A DNA stretch of 10,119 nt from Chloroflexota bacterium (GTDB taxonomy: Bacteria; Chloroflexota; Limnocylindria; Limnocylindrales; CSP1-4), in assembly GCA_016200675.1 (NCBI GenBank), contig JACQEH010000203.1, positions 1 through 10,119 of the forward strand, in the 5' to 3' direction. The notes beneath the pieces are model-generated. The model did no database searches and had not been told where the DNA came from. It saw only the letters and a program-made list of their open reading frames with translations. Position 1 is the stretch's first letter, and each line of letters opens with the position of its first letter. Position numbers and translations under genes: made by a program. Shown here in pieces: positions 6,064-10,119 of the stretch.

Positions 6064-6272
6064 GGGGAGTCGCCCGGCCGAGGTCCCGAGGCAGGCCGGC
6101 CGAGGTCCCGAGGCAGGCCGGCCGAGGTCCCGAGGCAGGCCGGCCGCTGAGGGGAGCCGCCCGGCCGAGGCCACGAGGCACGCCCGGCCGAGGTCCCGAG
6201 GCAGGCCGGCCGCTGAGGGGAGCCGCCCGGCCGAGGCCACGAGGCACCCCCGGCCGCTGGCGGGAGTCGCCC
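6055..6272. repeat. GGCCG-anchored minisatellite, ten units of 21-23 bp
   Basis: Ten back-to-back units begin with GGCCG at 6055, 6076, 6098, 6120, 6142, 6163, 6186, 6208, 6229 and 6252. Units at 6076, 6098, 6120 and 6186 are identical over 22 bp (core GGTCCCGAGGCA). Units at 6055, 6142, 6208 and 6252 are a second type (core GCTGAGGGGAG). Units at 6163 and 6229 are a third (core GAGGCCACGAGGCA). The pair 6142-6185 recurs at 6208-6251 with one difference, a 66-bp higher-order period. The first unit contains the TGA of the Mur ligase gene. Open frames cross the repeat on the minus strand, but the period is not a multiple of three and nothing suggests they are genes. Confidence 0.9.
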
Positions 6273-6319
6273 GGCTGCCCCGCTGGCGCCGACTCGCCGT
6301 CCAGCACCGCCAGTGCGCG

Positions 6320-6348
6320 TTGCGACGTGGCCCCGTGCGGTTCATGAT
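6320..6348 (+). promoter_or_regulatory. Candidate sigma-70-like promoter for the 32-aa membrane protein
   Basis: TTGCGA (6320-6325) and CATGAT (6343-6348) each match the consensus at four of six positions and are separated by exactly 17 bp. Transcription would begin near 6355, about 47 nt upstream of the GTG at 6402. This is the best promoter-like arrangement between the minisatellite and the small gene. Confidence 0.35.
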
Positions 6349-6401
6349 GGCGGCCAGCGCCGGGTCCCCGGCGATCGACGGACGGATGGAGGGTCTGCCT
6401 C

Positions 6402-6500
6402 GTGGAGTCGGCGATCGGCATCGCGCTCGTGGTGATCTCGGCCGTGCTCATCTTGGGCATCGTCCGCGTCGTCAGCGCCAACCTCAACATCGGCAGGTAG
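6402..6500 (+). CDS. 32-residue single-span membrane protein of unknown function
   Basis: The frame GTG 6402 to TAG 6498-6500 encodes a 32-residue peptide beginning VESAIGIALVVISAVLILG, with a hydrophobic span at about residues 5-24 and a short polar tail (RVVSANLNIGR). A good Shine-Dalgarno sequence, GGAGGG at 6388-6393, lies 8 nt before the start, and a candidate promoter is further upstream. The strong ribosome binding site and uninterrupted hydrophobic core are the evidence. The product would sit in the cytoplasmic membrane with a single span, like many small accessory membrane peptides. I do not recognise a family. A chance short ORF remains possible, since the frame is only 33 codons long. 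Confidence 0.5.
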   Translation: MESAIGIALVVISAVLILGIVRVVSANLNIGR

Positions 6501-6580
6501 CCGACCGCTTCCGCTTCGAGGCCGCCATCGCGGCACGCCGCGCCGGGGGTCGTGTCCGGCGGGCCGCCCGGTGCCATCGA

Positions 6581-6743
6581 TCGTGCCAATTGCGCACCCG
6601 GTGGGACTTCGTCCCCGAACCTCCTGGGGGGTCCGAGGCCCGTCGTGCTCGGCGCGATCCCTGGATCGTGTCAGATCGGGCGTCGGGTGCTCATTCGTCC
6701 GCCAATCGGTGAATAGCTCCCACCTGGTGCGCATCTGACACAA
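6581..6743. repeat. Imperfect 29-bp inverted repeat with a third half-copy between the arms
   Basis: Left arm 6581-6609 and the reverse complement of right arm 6715-6743 agree at 22 of 29 positions, with a core of 14/15 (GCGCACCCGGTGGGA against GCGCACCAGGTGGGA). A further copy of the outer part (TCGTGTCAGAT) starts at 6666. Its GTGTCAGAT (6668-6676) is perfectly complementary to ATCTGACAC (6733-6741). The right arm can therefore pair with either of two partners. This could be a degenerate REP/MITE-like element, a bidirectional 3' structure for the converging transcripts, or a small structured RNA. Confidence 0.6.
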
Positions 6744-6807
6744 CACGGATGCGCGCGCCCCCCAGATGGGCGAGTCGGCGGGCGTGCGGAGCGTGCGGGG
6801 CGTCCGC

Positions 6808-6861
6808 TGCACCGCCTGCACCGCCTCTACCGCCTGCACCGCCTGCACCGCCTGCGCCGAG
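6808..6861. repeat. Six-unit 9-bp tandem repeat (TGCACCGCC)
   Basis: TGCACCGCC is repeated at 6808, 6817, 6835 and 6844, with variants TCTACCGCC at 6826 and TGCGCCGAG at 6853. It lies 44-97 bp downstream of the cphA stop, inside the likely cphA trailer. A 9-bp unit keeps frames open on both strands, giving spurious Cys-Thr-Ala or Gln-Ala-Val repeats in translation. No start signal supports a gene here. Confidence 0.8.
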
Positions 6862-6904
6862 AGTCCGCCGCCGTCGCGCCGCCCCGCGCTGCGCGTGCGC
6901 GACC

Positions 6905-9727
6905 TCAGCCTTCGAGCACCTCGAGCTCGCCCGGGTCGGCGAAGGCGGTCGTGCCGAGGCCCTGGCCGGCGGCGGCCATTGTTTCCCGGTAGACGCCGAT
7001 GGCGTCGTCGACGCACATCACCAGGAGGTCGCCCGGGTTCGCCCGACGAAGAGCGGCCCGCACCGCGGTCATCTCGTCGAGGATCTTCTGCGACCGCTGG
7101 ACCCGCGCGCCTTCGGCCCTGGCGAGACGGACCCCGTCGAGGACGTGTGCCGCGGTCTCACCGGAGGCCCGCCCACGGAGGTTTCGATCCTCGCGGACGA
7201 TGATCTCGTCGAAGGCGCCCGCGGCGAGCGCGCCATAGGCGCTCATGTCCTCGTCGCGGCGGTCGCCGGGAACGCCGATGACGCCGATGGCCCGGCCGTC
7301 GCGGGTCCCGTTCTCGACCATCATCCGGTTCACGAAGTCGGCCAGGGCCCGCATCCCGTCGACGTTGTGGCAGTAGTCGATGACGACGCGGACCCCCGCG
7401 ACCTCGACGAGGTTGAGCCGGCCCGGGGCCTGGAAGAAGGACGTCGTGAAGGTCCGGAGTCCCTGCCGGATGTCGTGGAGATGTGCACCGGCCGCCCACG
7501 CCGCGGCCGCGGCCGCCAGCGCATTCGCCACGTTCATCCGGGCCTTGCCGCCGAACGTGGCCGGGACGAGGTGGGTATAGAGGACCGGCATCGTCCGGAG
7601 CCCGTGGCGGAGCACGATCTGGTCGCCCTCGGGCGTGTGCTTGATCACGAAGGCGGCCCCGCCGCGCCCACAGTGGCCGTCGACCCGGTCGAAGCCCGGC
7701 TCGCCCTTCTCGGTCTGCATCGAGAAGTAGATGACCGCCCCGTCGCAGTGCTGGCTCATCCGGGCCACGTTGTGGTCGTCGGCGTTCAGGACGGCCGTGC
7801 CCGTCCGGGGCACCGCCTCCACCAGGACGCCCTTCACGTCGGCCAGCTGGCGAACCGTGTCGATGCCGCCGAGGCCGAGGTGGTCACCCGTGACGTTCGT
7901 GACCACGGCCACGTCGTTGCGGTCGTAGCCGAGGCCCTCGCGGAGGATGCCGCCGCGGGCGACCTCGAAGACGGCCGTATCCACGGTCGGGTTCTGGAGG
8001 ATCATCCGGGCCGACTTCGGACCCGACATGTCGCCGCGCTTGATCATCCGGCCGTCGACGACGATCCCGTCGGTCGAGGTCATGCCCACCCGCCGGCCCA
8101 TGAGCTTGAGGATGTGGGCGATCATCCGGACCGTCGTCGTCTTGCCGTTCGTGCCGGTTACGCCGATGATCGGGATCCGGGACGGCGCGCCGGGCGGGAA
8201 GAGAAGGTCGATGACCGGCCGGGCCACGTACTGCGGCTCGCCCTCGGTCGGATGGGTGTGCATCCGGAAGCCCGGCGCGGCGTTGACCTCGACGATGGCG
8301 CCGCCGGTCTCGCGCACCGGGACCGTGATGTCGGGGCAGATGAAGTCGATGCCGGCGACGTCCAGGCCGACCACGCGAGCGGCCATCTCGGCGATCTCGA
8401 TGTTGTCGGGATGGGCCTCCATCGTCCGGTCGATCGAGGTCCCGCCGGTCGACATGTTGCCGGTCAGGGCGAGCTTGACCCGCGTCCCGGCGGGCGGCAC
8501 GTCGCCCATCTCATACCCCTGGCCGCGAACGAGGGTGACGGCGGCCTCATCGACCGTGATCTTGGTCAGGACCTTCTCGTGGCCGATGCCGCGTCGCGGA
8601 TCGCTGTTGGTCCGATCGACCAGCTCCCGGACCGTCGAGGTCCCGTCGCCGACCACGGAGGCCGGCACGCGCTCGGCGATCGCGGCGACCACTCCGCCGA
8701 TGACCAGGCAGCGGTAGTCGTTGCCGTGGATGTACGTCTCGACCACGAGCTCGCCCGAGCGCGATTCCCTCAGGGCGCCAGCGAACGCGGAGCGGACGTC
8801 GTCGTCGGTCTGCAGGTCGAGGTGGACGCCGCGGCCGTGATTGCCGTCGAGCGGCTTGACCACGCACGGGAAGCCGAGCCGTCGCGCCGTTGATACCGCG
8901 CCCTCGACGGTCGTGACGACGTCCGCCTTCGGCACGGGCAGGCCGGCGGAGTCGAGGAGCCGGTTGGTGAGGTTCTTGTCGCTCGCGACATCCACGGCGA
9001 TGCCCGACGTCCGCGACGTCATGGTCGCCCGGATGCGCTGCTGGTGAACGCCCTGGCCCAGCTGGACCAGGGAGTGCCGGTCGAGGCGGATGAAGGGGAT
9101 GTCGCGTGACGCGGCCTCGTCGAGGATGGCCTGGGTCGACGGTCCGAAGGCGGCCCGCTCGGCGAGCCGGATGAGGGCCTCGAGCTCGGCCAGGTAGTCG
9201 AGATCCGGGTCCGAGGCCGGGTCCACGAGATGGTTGACGATCCGGACGGCCAGCTTGCCGGCCTCGGTCCCGACCAGCTCCTCGCGGAACTCGTAGATGA
9301 CGTTGTACTGGCCCTCGGCCCCGGCGCCGCGCGTCTTGCCGTGCCGGACGTCGGTCCCGGCCAGGTTCTGGAGCTCCAGGGCGACGTGCTCGGCGACGTG
9401 GCCCGCCCAGGTCCCGTCGCGGAGGCGGGTCAGGAAGCCGCCGCGCCGGTTGAGCGAGCAGGCATGATCCTCGAGGGACGGCATCCAGGCGATGAGCGCG
9501 TCGACGAAGCCCGGGATCGTGTTGCTCGGGAACTGCTCCAGGCTGCCGAGGTCGACGACCATCCGGATGACCTGCGAGCGGGACCAGTAGTTGGGACCCC
9601 GAAGGACGCGGGTCTCGAGGATCCGGAGGTCGGGCGAGGGCCGGGCACCGCCGGTGGCGGCCGCGGCGGCCGCCGTCGCGGCGCGTGATCGTCGGGTCCG
9701 GCCCGTCTTCGCGGCAGCCTCCGCCAC
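6905..9727 (-). CDS. cphA: Cyanophycin synthetase
   Basis: CphA polymerises L-aspartate and L-arginine into cyanophycin without a ribosome, using two ATP-dependent active sites. All parts are present in 940 residues: an Ala-rich, basic, probably disordered tail (1-33); the N-domain (34 to about 165; LETRVLRGPNYWSRS, GHVAEHVALELQ); the ATP-grasp domain that adds Asp to the backbone (about 225-510; SDKNLTNRLLDSAGLPVPK at 249-267, VVKPLDGNHGRGV at 289-301, metal-site VEVNAAPGFRMH at 479-490); and the Mur ligase domain that adds Arg to the side chain (520-940; GVTGTNGKTTT 522-532, EVARGG 588-593, NVTGDH 611-616, NADD 648-651, PGRLN 768-772, DYCHN 784-788). Typical CphA1 length is 870-900, the excess being the N-terminal tail. 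GTG 9727 follows AGGAGGG by 6 nt. The gene lies 44 bp after cyanophycinase on the same strand, the usual cphB-cphA operon. Cytoplasmic granule-associated enzyme. Confidence 0.96.
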   Translation of the reverse strand: MAEAAAKTGRTRRSRAATAAAAAATGGARPSPDLRILETRVLRGPNYWSRSQVIRMVVDLGSLEQFPSNTIPGFVDALIAWMPSLEDHACSLNRRGGFLTRLRDGTWAGHVAEHVALELQNLAGTDVRHGKTRGAGAEGQYNVIYEFREELVGTEAGKLAVRIVNHLVDPASDPDLDYLAELEALIRLAERAAFGPSTQAILDEAASRDIPFIRLDRHSLVQLGQGVHQQRIRATMTSRTSGIAVDVASDKNLTNRLLDSAGLPVPKADVVTTVEGAVSTARRLGFPCVVKPLDGNHGRGVHLDLQTDDDVRSAFAGALRESRSGELVVETYIHGNDYRCLVIGGVVAAIAERVPASVVGDGTSTVRELVDRTNSDPRRGIGHEKVLTKITVDEAAVTLVRGQGYEMGDVPPAGTRVKLALTGNMSTGGTSIDRTMEAHPDNIEIAEMAARVVGLDVAGIDFICPDITVPVRETGGAIVEVNAAPGFRMHTHPTEGEPQYVARPVIDLLFPPGAPSRIPIIGVTGTNGKTTTVRMIAHILKLMGRRVGMTSTDGIVVDGRMIKRGDMSGPKSARMILQNPTVDTAVFEVARGGILREGLGYDRNDVAVVTNVTGDHLGLGGIDTVRQLADVKGVLVEAVPRTGTAVLNADDHNVARMSQHCDGAVIYFSMQTEKGEPGFDRVDGHCGRGGAAFVIKHTPEGDQIVLRHGLRTMPVLYTHLVPATFGGKARMNVANALAAAAAAWAAGAHLHDIRQGLRTFTTSFFQAPGRLNLVEVAGVRVVIDYCHNVDGMRALADFVNRMMVENGTRDGRAIGVIGVPGDRRDEDMSAYGALAAGAFDEIIVREDRNLRGRASGETAAHVLDGVRLARAEGARVQRSQKILDEMTAVRAALRRANPGDLLVMCVDDAIGVYRETMAAAGQGLGTTAFADPGELEVLEG

Positions 9728-9733
9728 AGTGCT

Positions 9734-9740
9734 CCCTCCT
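9734..9740 (-). promoter_or_regulatory. Strong ribosome binding site of cphA
   Basis: On the minus strand AGGAGGG is spaced 6 nt from the GTG at 9727. It fixes the start and keeps the Ala-rich N-terminal tail as part of the protein. It is the strongest Shine-Dalgarno sequence in the window, pointing to efficient independent translation of cphA within the operon. Confidence 0.7.
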
Positions 9741-9771
9741 CACGCCGGGGACCCGGCGAACGGTCGATCGG

Positions 9772-10119
9772 CTAGCTGGACGCCGCGGCCTCGCCGCCGG
9801 GCAGGGCCTTGAGGCCCGGGCCGACCACCCGGTGGCGGCGGCGGAGGTCGAAGCGGTAGCCGGTCGGCAGTGAGTGCAGGACGACGCCGCTGATCATGAC
9901 CGGCCGGTGCCCGCGGACGTCCCAGGCGTCGGTCTCGGCGGCCGCCCCGTCGACGACGGTGATGCTCCCCCGGCCGATCACCTCGAGGACGTGGTCCGGA
10001 CCCACCACCCCGGCGGTGTCCTCGTCGACGCCGAGGCCGAGCAGGCTCGGGTTCTGGGCGATGAGGCTGAGCAGCCGCCCGAGGCGGTTCCGCTGCTGGA
10101 AGTGCTGGTCGACGATGAC
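9772..10119 (-). CDS. cphB: Cyanophycinase, C-terminal 115 residues (5' end outside window)
   Basis: Cyanophycinase (peptidase family S51) is a serine exopeptidase that cuts cyanophycin into beta-Asp-Arg dipeptides. The frame is open to the right edge and ends at TAG (9774-9772). Visible signatures are DQHFQQRNRLGRLL (4-17), NPSLLGLGVDEDTA (23-36), VIGRGSITVVDG (47-58) and LHSLPTGYRFDL (81-92). His6 of DQHF and Glu33 of GVDEDTA align with the His174 and Glu201 described for the Synechocystis enzyme, with the same 27-residue spacing. The nucleophilic serine lies upstream of the window. The protein ends with a short Gly/Ala/Ser tail. The gene is upstream of cphA in the same operon, so breakdown and synthesis enzymes are co-expressed. 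Confidence 0.93.
   Translation of the reverse strand, partial: VIVDQHFQQRNRLGRLLSLIAQNPSLLGLGVDEDTAGVVGPDHVLEVIGRGSITVVDGAAAETDAWDVRGHRPVMISGVVLHSLPTGYRFDLRRRHRVVGPGLKALPGGEAAASS

Larger units (their letters stand above)
6501..6904. other. 404-bp convergent intergenic region with no supported gene
   Basis: This stretch separates the 32-aa gene from the cphA stop at 6905. Open frames cross it on both strands, but none has a ribosome binding site or recognisable protein. It holds an imperfect inverted repeat (6581-6743) and a 9-bp tandem repeat (6808-6861). Composition around 6690-6745 is less GC-rich than its surroundings (CATTCGT, GGTGAATAG, ACACAACA). No hairpin with a T-run was found for either converging transcript. 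Confidence 0.6.

Noticed and set aside
6055..6272. CRISPR array
   Set aside because: The units are contiguous without unique spacers and are too short; this is a minisatellite.
6545..6575. GC hairpin as terminator of the 32-aa gene
   Set aside because: GGCGG-g-CCGCC leaves too small a loop and no T-run follows.
5908..6589. Minus-strand frames with repeated Gly-Leu-Pro-Arg-Asp-Leu-like peptides across the minisatellite
   Set aside because: The 22-bp unit shifts frame each repeat, there is no ribosome binding site, and two frames are open equally. Treated as non-coding repeat.
6766..7203. Plus-strand frame with a Cys-Thr-Ala repeat
   Set aside because: The repeat is the translated 9-bp tandem array and the remainder is antisense to cphA.
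6749..8893. 714-codon plus-strand open frame opposite cphA
   Set aside because: His/Asp/Val-rich mirror translation of the cphA coding strand with no recognisable domain; a typical GC-rich antisense shadow.

Overview
The window is very GC-rich DNA (about 70% by eye), with G/C at most third codon positions, frequent GTG starts and long antisense open frames. This fits a high-GC bacterium. A Chloroflexota (Limnocylindria-like) or actinobacterial source seems most likely, but nothing here is diagnostic of taxon. No rRNA, tRNA, CRISPR array, transposase or phage gene was seen.

Layout. Plus strand, 2-2469: the 3' end of a gamma-glutamyltransferase family gene, a 90-residue four-cysteine (zinc-ribbon-like) protein, and azlC-azlD, a two-subunit branched-chain amino acid exporter. 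The last three are tightly packed with 4-base stop/start overlaps. Minus strand, 4134-2492: an M20 metallopeptidase followed 8 bp later by a Rid (YjgF/UK114) family protein. A 156-bp divergent intergenic region (4135-4290) holds two leaderless-type promoters, a perfect inverted repeat and a 19-bp direct repeat. Plus strand, 4291-6063: a 590-residue Mur-ligase-type protein that carries the N-terminal domain of cyanophycin synthetase but lacks the ATP-grasp domain. Its 3' end runs into a ten-unit 21-23 bp minisatellite (6055-6272). A 32-residue single-membrane-span protein follows (6402-6500), then a non-coding stretch with a long imperfect inverted repeat and a 9-bp tandem repeat. Minus strand, 10119-6905: the 3' end of cyanophycinase (cphB) and a full-length cyanophycin synthetase (cphA, 940 aa) in one operon.

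How the genes may work together. cphA and cphB make and degrade the Asp/Arg storage polymer cyanophycin (multi-L-arginyl-poly-L-aspartate). The ATP-grasp-less CphA paralogue lies on the facing strand and is transcribed divergently from an M20 amidohydrolase. This suggests a second ligase/hydrolase pair acting on cyanophycin, on its beta-Asp-Arg dipeptide, or on another amino-acid conjugate. Gamma-glutamyl transfer, Rid-type reactive-metabolite handling and amino-acid export next door are compatible with a small amino-acid storage and turnover island. Only the cphB-cphA assignment is strong. The rest of the functional link is inference from gene order.
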